Shown here: piece after piece, positions 1-7,374 of the stretch
How positions within the stretch are numbered: the stretch's first letter is position 1
How the letters are laid out: every line of letters starts with the position of its first letter
Source of the DNA: an uncultured Oscillospiraceae bacterium
GTDB lineage: Bacteria; Bacillota; Clostridia; Oscillospirales; Oscillospiraceae
Length of the DNA: 64,000 bases
Assembly (NCBI GenBank): GCA_944387845.1
Contig: CALXGH010000021.1
Location: 1-64,000 of the forward strand
Direction of reading: 5' to 3'
Position numbers and translations under genes: made by a program
Notes under the pieces: model-generated
Seen by the model: only the letters and a program-made list of their open reading frames with translations
What the model was told of the DNA's origin: nothing
Databases searched by the model: none

Positions 1-1
1 C

Positions 2-2098
2 AACTGCCAGTGGGACTTCGACGAGCTCAATCACCATCTGAACGCTGAGGCCAAGCGCTATATCGCTCAGAACAACATCCAGCTCTATATGATCAATGCT
101 ATCGACCTGGCTATTGAGATTGGTATGGGCAAACGTACAAACACAATCCTTCAGTCTGCGTTCTTCACACTTGCAGGCGTTATGCCTCAGGAAGAAGCTA
201 TCCAGTACATGAAGGATGCTGCAACAAAGTCCTACCTGAAGAAAGGTCAGGATATTGTTGATATGAACCACAAAGCTATCGACATCGGCGCAACAGCATT
301 CAAGAAGGTTGAGGTTCCTGCATCCTGGGCTGACGCTAAAGAAGAAGACGATGGCAAGAAGCTCATCGGTAAAGAAGATCTTGTTAAGATGGTTAAGAAC
401 ATTCTTGATCCTGTTGGCAGAATGGACGGCGACAGCCTGCCTGTTTCCGCATTCGTTGACCACGTTGATGGTACATTTGAGCTTGGCGCTGCCGCTTATG
501 AGAAGCGCGGCGTAGCTGTTACAGTTCCATCTTGGAACGCTGAGACATGTATCCAGTGCAACCTCTGCGCTTATGTATGTCCTCATGCTACAATCCGTCC
601 TTATGCACTTAACGACGAAGAAGTTAAGGGTGCTCCTGAGGCTGCAAAGATCGTTCCGATCAAGGCTGGCAAGGGCAAGGGCGTTTACCAGTTCTCTCTT
701 GCAGTTTCCCCGCTTGATTGTATGGGTTGCGGTGTCTGCGTAGGCACATGCCCAACTAAGTCCCTGAAGATGGTTCCTCAGGAAAATGAAGCTGCACAGC
801 AGGATGTATTTGATTACATGGTAGCAAACGTAACAGTTAAGGACGAAGTTGCTGACTCCTCCATCAAGGGCAGCCAGTTCAAGACACCTCTGCTTGAGTT
901 CTCCGGCTCCTGCGCAGGTTGTGCTGAGACAGCTTATGCACGTCTTGTTACTCAGGTTTGCGGCGATAGAATGTATATCTCCAACGCAACAGGTTGTTCC
1001 TCTATCTGGGGTGGTCCTGCTGCTACATCCCCGTACACAGTTGATAAAGATGGCCACGGTCCTGCTTGGGCTAACTCCCTCTTTGAAGATAACGCTGAGC
1101 ATGGTCTCGGTCTGTACCTCGGTCAGAAAGCCATCCGCGAGAGACTGAAGGGCAAGACAGAAGAACTCATTAAGGTTGAATGGGTACGTCCAGAACTGAA
1201 AGAAGCTGCTCAGAAGTGGCTTGACACAATGGATGACGGTGAAGCTAACAAGGCTGCTACAAAGGCTTATGTTGCTGCACTGGAAGCTTCCATCTGCACA
1301 GTAGATGAGCTTGTAGCTTCTTCCGACGCTAAGTTCAGCGCTCACGGTAAGGAACTCAAGGCTGCTGGCAAGCAGTTCTGCGACTGCGACGCTTGCGCTC
1401 TCTGCGAAGAGATCCTTAAGAATAAAGAGTACCTCTGCAAGAAGTCCGTATGGGTATTCGGCGGCGACGGCTGGGCTTATGATATCGGCTTCGGCGGCGT
1501 TGACCATGTTCTTGCTTCCGGCGAAGACATCAACATCTTCGTATTCAACACAGAGGTTTACTCCAACACAGGCGGTCAGGCTTCCAAGGCTTCCAACATC
1601 GGTCAGGTTGCTCAGTTTGCAGCTGCCGGTAAGGAAATCAAGTCCAAGAGCCTTGCTGAGATCGCTATGAGCTATGGTTACATCTATGTTGCTCAGGTAT
1701 CTATGGGTGCTAACCCAGCTCAGACTCTGAAGGCAATTCAGGAAGCTGAAGCTTACCACGGTCCTTCCCTCATCATTGCTTACTCACCATGCGAGATGCA
1801 CTCCATCAAGGGTGGTATGACAAACTGCCAGACAGAGATGAAGAAGGCTGTTGACTGCGGTTATTGGAACATGTTCCGCTTCAATCCTGCTCTTGCAGCT
1901 GAGGGTAAGAATCCGTTTACTCTCGACAGCAAGGAGCCACAGGGCGGCTATCAGGAATTTCTTATGAATGAGGCTCGCTACAGCCGTCTGACACGTGAAT
2001 TCCCAGAGAGAGCTAACGTTCTGTTCAAGAAGAGCGAAGAAGAAGCAAAGGCTCGTTATCAGCACCTTGTTAGACTCAAAGCTCTTTACGAGGCATAA
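2..2098 (+). CDS. nifJ: Pyruvate:ferredoxin oxidoreductase, C-terminal part (5' end outside window)
   Basis: The enzyme oxidises pyruvate with CoA to acetyl-CoA and CO2 and passes electrons to ferredoxin in the cytoplasm. The reading frame is open from base 2 with no start codon needed, so the gene begins upstream. Visible in order are two ferredoxin-type clusters (CIQCNLCAYVCP, then CMGCGVCVGTCP), a further cysteine motif CAGCAETAY that starts the thiamine-diphosphate domain, a GDGWAYDIGFGG thiamine-diphosphate motif, and NTEVYSNTGGQASKAS. This is the order of the single-chain clostridial PFOR, whose full length is near 1,170 residues, so about 700 are present. A strong hairpin terminator follows 30 bases after the stop. 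The codon choice is very biased towards highly expressed-gene codons, which fits a central catabolic enzyme. Identity is near certain. Confidence 0.96.
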   Translation, partial: NCQWDFDELNHHLNAEAKRYIAQNNIQLYMINAIDLAIEIGMGKRTNTILQSAFFTLAGVMPQEEAIQYMKDAATKSYLKKGQDIVDMNHKAIDIGATAFKKVEVPASWADAKEEDDGKKLIGKEDLVKMVKNILDPVGRMDGDSLPVSAFVDHVDGTFELGAAAYEKRGVAVTVPSWNAETCIQCNLCAYVCPHATIRPYALNDEEVKGAPEAAKIVPIKAGKGKGVYQFSLAVSPLDCMGCGVCVGTCPTKSLKMVPQENEAAQQDVFDYMVANVTVKDEVADSSIKGSQFKTPLLEFSGSCAGCAETAYARLVTQVCGDRMYISNATGCSSIWGGPAATSPYTVDKDGHGPAWANSLFEDNAEHGLGLYLGQKAIRERLKGKTEELIKVEWVRPELKEAAQKWLDTMDDGEANKAATKAYVAALEASICTVDELVASSDAKFSAHGKELKAAGKQFCDCDACALCEEILKNKEYLCKKSVWVFGGDGWAYDIGFGGVDHVLASGEDINIFVFNTEVYSNTGGQASKASNIGQVAQFAAAGKEIKSKSLAEIAMSYGYIYVAQVSMGANPAQTLKAIQEAEAYHGPSLIIAYSPCEMHSIKGGMTNCQTEMKKAVDCGYWNMFRFNPALAAEGKNPFTLDSKEPQGGYQEFLMNEARYSRLTREFPERANVLFKKSEEEAKARYQHLVRLKALYEA

Positions 2099-2130
2099 TT
2101 GCTAAAAGGCAAAACTAACAGCATATTTAA

Positions 2131-2163
2131 AACGCCGGTGTGATTTCCACACCGGCGTTTTTC
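2131..2163 (+). terminator. Intrinsic terminator after PFOR gene, probably bidirectional
   Basis: A perfect 12-bp stem (2131-2142 with 2148-2159, core CGCCGGTGTG) with a 5-base loop is followed by a T run. An A run on the other side lets it also serve spoIID, which ends at 2172 on the opposite strand. Confidence 0.9.
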
Positions 2164-2171
2164 ATTTCACT

Positions 2172-3152
2172 TTATATAAAATCTGAGACGCTTCCGAACT
2201 GACATCCCGTATAATACCAGGACAGAATATCTTTATAGTTACTTCCGGACTGAGCCATGGTGTTGGCTCCATACTGGCTCATACCCACGCCGTGGCCATA
2301 GCCTTCGGTGGTTATTTCTATCTCGGTTTCAGTCTGGTTAAAAGTTATGGATGATGACCTCAGGGAAAACAGGCTACGTATATCTGGTCCTGTCATGGTG
2401 ATGCCACCGATGACCGCAGTAGCTATTCTGCCGCTGTCATTTAAAACTATATCGGTTATCCAGGTGCTTTTATCATCGGAAAAGACGGCATCAGGGTACT
2501 GAGACATGACGGTGTTTTTAAAATCGTCATAGGACACCTTTACAGTCTGACTGAAATTCGGCACACTGTCAGCAGTCTCAGGGCTCTCAACGCTAACAAG
2601 ATAGGGGAGCTGGTTAGGCCATATATCGCCGCTGCTCTCTGTCATACCTGAAGATGACGAGTGGAATACGGCCAGGATAGGCTCACTGTCATATACAAGA
2701 CACTGACCATCTGTCTGGGATACAGACTGGGATATCTTGTCATAATACTGGTCATAATTATCCCCCCAGCGCTCTTTCATTGTGTCCTGGGATATGTATG
2801 CCTTACAGCAGACTGAATTAGTACAAACATCGGCGTCAGGGTGATTTGATGAGGGGGCCACGACCATTTTATATAATGTGTATGTCCTTGCAGCCACAGC
2901 CTGAGCTTTTAGAGCTTCCTCTTCAAATGAGGCCGGCATTTCTGCCGCCACGACACCGGTCAGATAATCGGAAAGGTTCATCTCCACAATATTGTCCCCA
3001 TCCAGCACGGACACGGTTACAGAGGCATCTGCCTGCCCCTCATTGTCGGTCAATGGAGCGCCTCTGCTCTTTGAACTTTTTAATGTATAAAATATGGGAA
3101 AAACTACAGAAAACAGTATAATTACAGCACAAATTATCGAAAAACGTTTCAT
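2172..3152 (-). CDS. spoIID: Stage II sporulation protein D (SpoIID)
   Basis: SpoIID is a membrane-anchored peptidoglycan lytic transglycosylase that, with SpoIIM and SpoIIP, drives membrane migration during forespore engulfment. The protein has an N-terminal membrane anchor (residues about 5-22), then the SpoIID/LytB domain with the typical LTGVVAAEMPASFEEEALKA stretch, QAVAARTYTL, a cysteine-bearing insert, FHSSSSGMTESS, and the C-terminal motif GYGHGVGMSQYGA. The start is placed at the ATG at 3152 because GGAGG lies six bases upstream; an in-frame upstream ATG at 3194 lacks a site. At 326 residues it matches the family. It stands alone and diverges from the membrane protein gene at 3245. 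Sigma-E control is expected from the family but I could not identify the promoter. Confidence 0.93.
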   Translation of the reverse strand: MKRFSIICAVIILFSVVFPIFYTLKSSKSRGAPLTDNEGQADASVTVSVLDGDNIVEMNLSDYLTGVVAAEMPASFEEEALKAQAVAARTYTLYKMVVAPSSNHPDADVCTNSVCCKAYISQDTMKERWGDNYDQYYDKISQSVSQTDGQCLVYDSEPILAVFHSSSSGMTESSGDIWPNQLPYLVSVESPETADSVPNFSQTVKVSYDDFKNTVMSQYPDAVFSDDKSTWITDIVLNDSGRIATAVIGGITMTGPDIRSLFSLRSSSITFNQTETEIEITTEGYGHGVGMSQYGANTMAQSGSNYKDILSWYYTGCQFGSVSDFI

Positions 3153-3172
3153 CTCTTGACCTCCGCACATGA

Positions 3173-3201
3173 TTGACAGCAGGTGTAATCTCATGTATAA
3201 T
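3173..3201 (+). promoter_or_regulatory. Perfect-consensus sigma-A promoter for the gene at 3245
   Basis: TTGACA (3173-3178) and TATAAT (3196-3201) are separated by exactly 17 bases. Both hexamers match the consensus at all six positions. Transcription would begin near 3208. Confidence 0.8.
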
Positions 3202-3244
3202 ATTTATACTCATGTAAGATTTATATTTTGGTTGGGCAGTATTT

Positions 3245-3991
3245 ATGCGGAAAAAAATTCAGTTGGCAATGGTTCTCATTTTTTTAGCGGGGATAGCAGG
3301 CTGCATACTTAAAAACATTGAATTTAATACTGTGCTCAAAAACGCGGTTATTGTGGAAGAAAATTCTACTGTTACACTGGCACTAAGCGGGCTGACCGTT
3401 GTTGTGCTAATTGTTTCCGCTGCGTTTTCCTTTTTTGTATCTAAAAACTGGAGCAGTACTTCCACTGGGATATCTGTGTCCAAAATACTGGCGGTCGTGT
3501 CTGCTGTTTTAATAATCGCCGGTGCGGTTATGTACTATCTGGAAAACCGTAATTATCTTTTGCCTGAGACCATAGTGTTTGTTCTCTTCGCTCTTTTTAC
3601 TGGGTTTGGAGTATTTTATATGGGTAGCGGTAAAGGTCCTGAAGATGGGCTTATGCGAATTTTGTGTGTTGTCCCATCGATATTTTGCTGTATATGGCTT
3701 GTTCTGATTTATAAGGAATATGCAACTGAGCCACAGCTCATCAAGTTCGTATACAATTGCCTTGCTGCTGCCGCACAGACTATGGCGTTTTATTATATCT
3801 CTGGCTTTTTCTACAAGAGGTATAACAGAGGCCGAGGCATTTTTGCATGCCTTCTTGGTATTTATTTCTCCATTTTGGTTATCGGTACAGCTCGGGGCAT
3901 CTGGGAGATGCTCATAATCGCCGGACTGGCTATTTCGATCGGTAACTGCCTGCTGGGGATAATATGTCGAAAAGAAGATAAAATTCAGTAA
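3245..3991 (+). CDS. Polytopic membrane protein of unknown function
   Basis: I do not recognise this 248-residue protein. It is almost entirely hydrophobic: about seven predicted membrane spans can be seen, beginning with residues 7-23 (a signal-anchor-like segment), then about 45-66, 80-96, 103-121, 134-148, 166-186 and 195-238, separated by short charged loops such as KGPEDG and YKRYNRGRG. There are no obvious catalytic or metal-binding motifs. The ribosome binding site is poor (GGGCAG before the ATG), but the gene has a perfect consensus sigma-A promoter and its own terminator, so it is a single-gene transcription unit. It diverges from spoIID. A role in the cell envelope is possible but not shown. 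Confidence 0.75.
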   Translation: MRKKIQLAMVLIFLAGIAGCILKNIEFNTVLKNAVIVEENSTVTLALSGLTVVVLIVSAAFSFFVSKNWSSTSTGISVSKILAVVSAVLIIAGAVMYYLENRNYLLPETIVFVLFALFTGFGVFYMGSGKGPEDGLMRILCVVPSIFCCIWLVLIYKEYATEPQLIKFVYNCLAAAAQTMAFYYISGFFYKRYNRGRGIFACLLGIYFSILVIGTARGIWEMLIIAGLAISIGNCLLGIICRKEDKIQ

Positions 3992-4017
3992 AAAAGAGAG
4001 CGTTTAGCTCTCTTTTT
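3991..4017 (+). terminator. Intrinsic terminator
   Basis: An 11-bp stem (3991-4001 with 4007-4017) made of AAAAAGAGAGC and its complement, with loop GTTTA, ends in a T run directly after the membrane protein stop codon. Confidence 0.88.
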
Positions 4018-4084
4018 GCGTTTTTATAATCCATTGCTCTTATGTGCGTCAGCACTGGGAATATATATCTAAGGAGGTCTACTT

Positions 4085-4696
4085 ATGTTATTACAGGAAG
4101 AACGGGAGATAGTACGGGAATATGGTATTATCATGCTGGAGAAAAATCTCACAAGTGGTACCAGTGGAAACATAAGCGTATTTAACCGCGAAAAGGGTCT
4201 TTACGCAATGACGCCCACATCCATGGACTATCGAAAGATCAAAGAGGAAGATATCGTTATTATCGACCTTGACGGAAACATTGTAGACGGCAAGAGAAAG
4301 CCGTCCATAGAACACATAATGCACCGCTACTATTATAAGTACAGAGATGACATAAATGCCGTTGTGCATACCCATTCCCCTTACGCAACGGCGTATTCCT
4401 GCCTTGCAAAACCTCTTCCGGCAGTACACTTCCTTATTAAAAAATGCGGCGCACTGGAGCTGCCATGCGCTCCATTTGCTCCAGCCGGGAGCAAAAAACT
4501 GGCCGAGGTAACCTATGAAGCAATGAATGGGCTAAAGGCTGTGCTTATGCAGAACCATGGTCTTATTGCCGGAGGCAAGGATATGGAGGATGCTATGAGT
4601 ATAGCGGAATCTCTGGAAGTTGTAACGCAGATGTATTTCCTGGCAAAAAGCATAGGCGAGCCTGTAATCCTCACTGAAGAAATGCTGAAAAGATAG
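4085..4696 (+). CDS. Class II aldolase/adducin family protein, L-fuculose-phosphate aldolase-like
   Basis: Members of this family are zinc enzymes that cleave sugar phosphates such as L-fuculose-1-phosphate or L-ribulose-5-phosphate, or act as epimerases. The 203-residue length is right for the family. Visible motifs are TSGNISVF near residue 22 (phosphate binding), the zinc ligands in VHTHSPYAT (about residue 97), a catalytic acidic residue region, and the late metal-ligand histidine in MQNHGLIAGG (about residue 156). A strong site AAGGAGG precedes the ATG. The gene is followed after 11 bases by a 2-hydroxyacid dehydrogenase, so the pair probably forms a short sugar-acid or deoxysugar breakdown operon. 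The exact substrate cannot be told from the sequence; no kinase or transporter is next to it. Confidence 0.85.
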   Translation: MLLQEEREIVREYGIIMLEKNLTSGTSGNISVFNREKGLYAMTPTSMDYRKIKEEDIVIIDLDGNIVDGKRKPSIEHIMHRYYYKYRDDINAVVHTHSPYATAYSCLAKPLPAVHFLIKKCGALELPCAPFAPAGSKKLAEVTYEAMNGLKAVLMQNHGLIAGGKDMEDAMSIAESLEVVTQMYFLAKSIGEPVILTEEMLKR

Positions 4697-4707
4697 TAGG
4701 TGAAAAT

Positions 4708-5766
4708 ATGAGTAAAATCAAAGTAGCGTTTTCCAGCGACCTTGTGGAGCCCTATTTCTCTCATCTTAAAGAGATGTGCGATGTTAAAATCGTAGGTAAA
4801 AAGGCCCTGGGAAGAAATCCAACTGAAGATGAACTTTTGGAGCAGTGTCTTGGCTGCGATGTAGTTTACATAAATACTGAGGTCGTAACTGAAAAATGTA
4901 TTGAGGCATGGAAAGCCAGCGGTATGAAGCTTTTGGGCTGCGGCAGAGGAACACCGGTAAATGTGGACTGGAAAGCTATATATAAAGCAGGGATACCTCT
5001 TGTTTACACGCCGGGCCGGAATGCTAACTCCGTTTCGGAGTATGTTTTCGGGCTTTTAATCGCCCTAGTACGTAGGATCGCGGCAAATAACCATGCTCTG
5101 AGATCCGGTAGATATCTGGGACCGGAGAAAGAGAACGTACTGGATATAGATTTTCAGCAGGATGTTGTTTGGTATATGCCTGACGGCACCAGCCCTATGA
5201 GGGATTTCGGTGGGGGCTTTGAGCTATACGGCCGTACAATATCTATAATCGGATACGGAGCCATAGGAAGAAGAGTTGCCCACACGGCAAAAGAAGGCTT
5301 CGGTATGGAAGTAAAGGTATATGATCCGTACTGCACTAAAGAAGATATAGAAAGCGGCGGATATGAAAAAGTTGAGTTGGATGAGGCGCTGTCCACGGCG
5401 GATGTGATTTCTATACATCTGCCTGTAAACAAGGAGACAAAAGGAATGGTGGATGAAAGCTGGTTTTCCAAAATGAAGTCCACGGCAATATTCATAAACT
5501 CCGCAAGAGCTTCCGTAGTTGACCAGAAGGCCCTTATTGACGCGATAGAAGAAGGGAAAATCGCCGGAGCAGCTATGGATGTTATGTGGCAGGAGCCAGC
5601 ACCGAAAAATCATCCCCTTCTTGACAGGGACAATGTTCTCATAACAAGCCATCTGGCAGGTATGAGCTGCGATGTGGCAAGATGGCAGAGCGAGATGATC
5701 TTTGACGAGATAAAGAGATTTGTAAATGGCCAGGAGCCAAAGCTTGTCTGGAAGAGAACAGAGTGA
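4708..5766 (+). CDS. D-isomer-specific 2-hydroxyacid dehydrogenase (NAD-binding)
   Basis: This cytoplasmic enzyme family interconverts 2-hydroxyacids and 2-oxoacids with NAD(P). The 352-residue chain has the family's split substrate-binding domain (residues 1-100 and the C-terminus) around a Rossmann fold. The dinucleotide motif IIGYGAIGRRVA lies near residue 178, followed by DPYC for adenine-ribose binding, INSARASVVD with the catalytic arginine near 270, and SHLAGMS carrying the catalytic histidine near 316. There is no ACT domain, so it is not a standard serine-pathway phosphoglycerate dehydrogenase. An insert of about 40 residues between the substrate domain and the Rossmann motif (FQQDVVWYMPDG region) is longer than usual. 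It is co-transcribed with the aldolase just upstream. Substrate unknown. Confidence 0.86.
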   Translation: MSKIKVAFSSDLVEPYFSHLKEMCDVKIVGKKALGRNPTEDELLEQCLGCDVVYINTEVVTEKCIEAWKASGMKLLGCGRGTPVNVDWKAIYKAGIPLVYTPGRNANSVSEYVFGLLIALVRRIAANNHALRSGRYLGPEKENVLDIDFQQDVVWYMPDGTSPMRDFGGGFELYGRTISIIGYGAIGRRVAHTAKEGFGMEVKVYDPYCTKEDIESGGYEKVELDEALSTADVISIHLPVNKETKGMVDESWFSKMKSTAIFINSARASVVDQKALIDAIEEGKIAGAAMDVMWQEPAPKNHPLLDRDNVLITSHLAGMSCDVARWQSEMIFDEIKRFVNGQEPKLVWKRTE

Positions 5767-5787
5767 TCAAAAAAGAACTTAAAAAGC

Positions 5788-5823
5788 AAATAAGGCCACC
5801 CCTGATTTGGGATGGTCTTATTT
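5788..5823 (+). terminator. Imperfect hairpin after the dehydrogenase gene
   Basis: Bases 5788-5802 pair with 5809-5823 at 14 of 15 positions (one A/C mismatch and one G-U pair). The stem's own right arm ends in ATTT but there is no long T run after it, so termination efficiency is uncertain. Confidence 0.6.
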
Positions 5824-5915
5824 GGAGTATATGGGTAGAAAAAGGTTACAGGGGATTTCTTTACAACAAGTGGATGAAAATCCATAAATAATTTGTGAAA
5901 AAATCAACTTTTATC

Positions 5916-5944
5916 TTGATATATCTACAAATTTTGAGTAAAAT
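5916..5944 (+). promoter_or_regulatory. Sigma-A promoter for the hydrogenase-sensor operon, with 150-base leader
   Basis: TTGATA (5916-5921) and TAAAAT (5939-5944) are 17 bases apart, each one mismatch from consensus. The leader to the start codon at 6104 is about 150 bases. It contains the palindromic octamer TGTATACA twice (5961-5968 and 6025-6032) and a 6-bp hairpin (6054-6059 with 6072-6077) just before the ribosome binding site. No known riboswitch was recognised in the 5767-6103 gap. Confidence 0.6.
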
Positions 5945-6103
5945 CGACAAAGGTGATTAGTGTATACATATAAACATAAGCATAGTGATATGGGGTGCTT
6001 TGTGCTGTGCTGAAATAGAAATTTTGTATACAGTCAGATCTGTGAAAGTAATTTTCCGCATGTGAAGTCAGGCGGAATGTATTATGCCCCAGGGAGGAAA
6101 ATT

Positions 6104-6853
6104 ATGAACCTTGATCGGGTAATAGCAGTCAGAAACGCAAAAACGGTCTACCGGGACGGAGACAGGTGCATAAAGGTTTTTAATGACAAATACACCAAGG
6201 CCGACGTTTTGAACGAGGCTCTCAATCAGGCCCGTGTAGAGGAGACAGGTCTCAATATACCAAAAATTTTAGAAGTTACACAAGTAGGCGATAAATGGGC
6301 CATTGTTTTGGAATATATTACAGGCAAAACCATGGATCGGCTTATGAAAGAGGAGAGCGAGAAAAAGGAGGAGTACATGGAGAGATTTGTAGACCTCCAA
6401 ATCTCCGTGTTTGAAAAACGCTGTCCGAAGCTCAGCAGACTGAGAGATAAGCTTGGTGGAAATATACTTTTCTCTGAGCTTGATGCCACAACCCGTGTAG
6501 ATCTTCATGCAAGGCTGGACAGTATGCCAAGGAATAATGAGCTCTGCCACGGGGATTTTAATCCATCCAACATAATAATAAGAGAGGACGGAACGCCATT
6601 TATTCTGGACTGGTCTCATGCGACGGTTGGAAATAGGGAAGCGGACGTAGCAAGGACTTTTCTGTATTTCTATCTGAACGGAGAAAAAGAAAGCGCTAAG
6701 GCATATCTGGAGATGTTCTGCAATAAGAGCGGATCTTCCAAAGAGGATATAAAAAAGTGGATGCCCATAGTGGCTGCATCCCTTTCGGTGAAAGGCAACG
6801 AGAGAGAACGGGAGCTTCTGCTCAGTTGGGAAAATATTGTTGATTACGAATAA
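6104..6853 (+). CDS. Aminoglycoside-phosphotransferase-like (APH-fold) small-molecule kinase
   Basis: The family transfers the gamma-phosphate of ATP to hydroxyl groups of small molecules such as choline, thiamine, sugars or antibiotics, and sometimes of proteins. The 249-residue chain shows the catalytic motif LCHGDFNPSNIII (about residues 145-157; Asp and Asn are the catalytic base and metal ligand) and the metal-binding FILDWSHA about 20 residues later. The N-terminal lobe is short but has VLEYITGKTMD, the hinge region. The start is the ATG at 6104, chosen because GGGAGG lies six bases before it. It is the first gene of the hydrogen-sensor operon, 14 bases before the next gene, so a link to that system is likely. 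The substrate is unknown and I see no reason to call it antibiotic resistance. Confidence 0.78.
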   Translation: MNLDRVIAVRNAKTVYRDGDRCIKVFNDKYTKADVLNEALNQARVEETGLNIPKILEVTQVGDKWAIVLEYITGKTMDRLMKEESEKKEEYMERFVDLQISVFEKRCPKLSRLRDKLGGNILFSELDATTRVDLHARLDSMPRNNELCHGDFNPSNIIIREDGTPFILDWSHATVGNREADVARTFLYFYLNGEKESAKAYLEMFCNKSGSSKEDIKKWMPIVAASLSVKGNERERELLLSWENIVDYE

Positions 6854-6867
6854 GGAGCAAATAGATT

Positions 6868-7107
6868 ATGAAAGTTGTAGTTTGTATAGGTTCTTCATGC
6901 CATATTAAAGGTTCACGTCAAGTAGTTCAGAAGCTTCAGGAACTTATTGCCCAGGCGGGTCTTGGAGATAAAATTGAGCTTGGCGGAACTTTCTGCATGG
7001 GTAACTGTCAGAAAGGCGTTTGCGTTACGGTAGACGATGAGATGTTTTCCGTATCTCCAGAAACTACGGAAGAGTTTTTCAACGAGCATATAAAAGCGAG
7101 GGCGTGA
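6868..7107 (+). CDS. Thioredoxin-fold [2Fe-2S] ferredoxin-like protein (NuoE/HydC-like), copy 1
   Basis: This 79-residue protein is the isolated C-terminal thioredoxin-like [2Fe-2S] domain found in NuoE/HydC and NuoF. The cluster ligands expected in the family are two cysteines of the first loop and two of the second: here VCIGSSCHIKGS (residues 5-11) and FCMGNCQKGV (about residues 43-47). It probably carries electrons between the sensory hydrogenase and a partner. The next gene is a paralogue starting 5 bases after its stop, and both precede the PAS-containing hydrogenase. Ribosome binding site AAGGAG is present. The family is certain; the electron partner is inferred from gene order. Confidence 0.85.
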   Translation: MKVVVCIGSSCHIKGSRQVVQKLQELIAQAGLGDKIELGGTFCMGNCQKGVCVTVDDEMFSVSPETTEEFFNEHIKARA

Positions 7108-7111
7108 TTAT

Positions 7112-7369
7112 ATGATAATTCAGATCTGCGTCGGTTCATCCTGCCATCTGAAAGGCTCGGAAAAGATAGTTGAGCTTTTTCAGAAAGCCATTGAGCAGTA
7201 CCATCTGGAGCGGGACATAACCCTTGCGGGCAGTTTCTGTACTGGAAAGTGCAACAGGGTAGGCGTAACCGTTCAGGTGGACGATGATATATACCCAGGC
7301 GTTACCGTTGAGGGATTTAATGAGTTTTTTGAAGATAAGGTCCTGAAAAAATTACGTGAGGGAGCGTGA
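7112..7369 (+). CDS. Thioredoxin-fold [2Fe-2S] ferredoxin-like protein, copy 2
   Basis: An 85-residue paralogue of the preceding protein, with the same cysteine spacing: ICVGSSCHLKGS near the N-terminus and FCTGKCNRVGV in the middle. The two copies share the GS-SCH-KGS frame but differ elsewhere, so the duplication is old and each may have its own partner. A short C-terminal tail rich in lysine ends the chain. Its stop codon overlaps or abuts the start of the sensory hydrogenase gene, indicating translational coupling. It is probably part of the electron path into or out of the hydrogenase; this is inference from position. Confidence 0.84.
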   Translation: MIIQICVGSSCHLKGSEKIVELFQKAIEQYHLERDITLAGSFCTGKCNRVGVTVQVDDDIYPGVTVEGFNEFFEDKVLKKLREGA

Positions 7370-7374
7370 TATCT

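Noticed and set aside
5893-5909. Rex redox-repressor site upstream of the hydrogenase operon
   Set aside because: The left half TTGTGAA is perfect but the right half matches only 3 of 7 positions.
5950-6103. TPP-like or other riboswitch in the hydrogenase operon leader
   Set aside because: Short GGGGTGC and CTGA similarities are not in the right order or structure; only two small hairpins could be drawn.
6104-6853. Antibiotic resistance (aminoglycoside phosphotransferase) gene
   Set aside because: Only the general fold motifs match; the place in a hydrogenase operon argues for a metabolic or signalling role.
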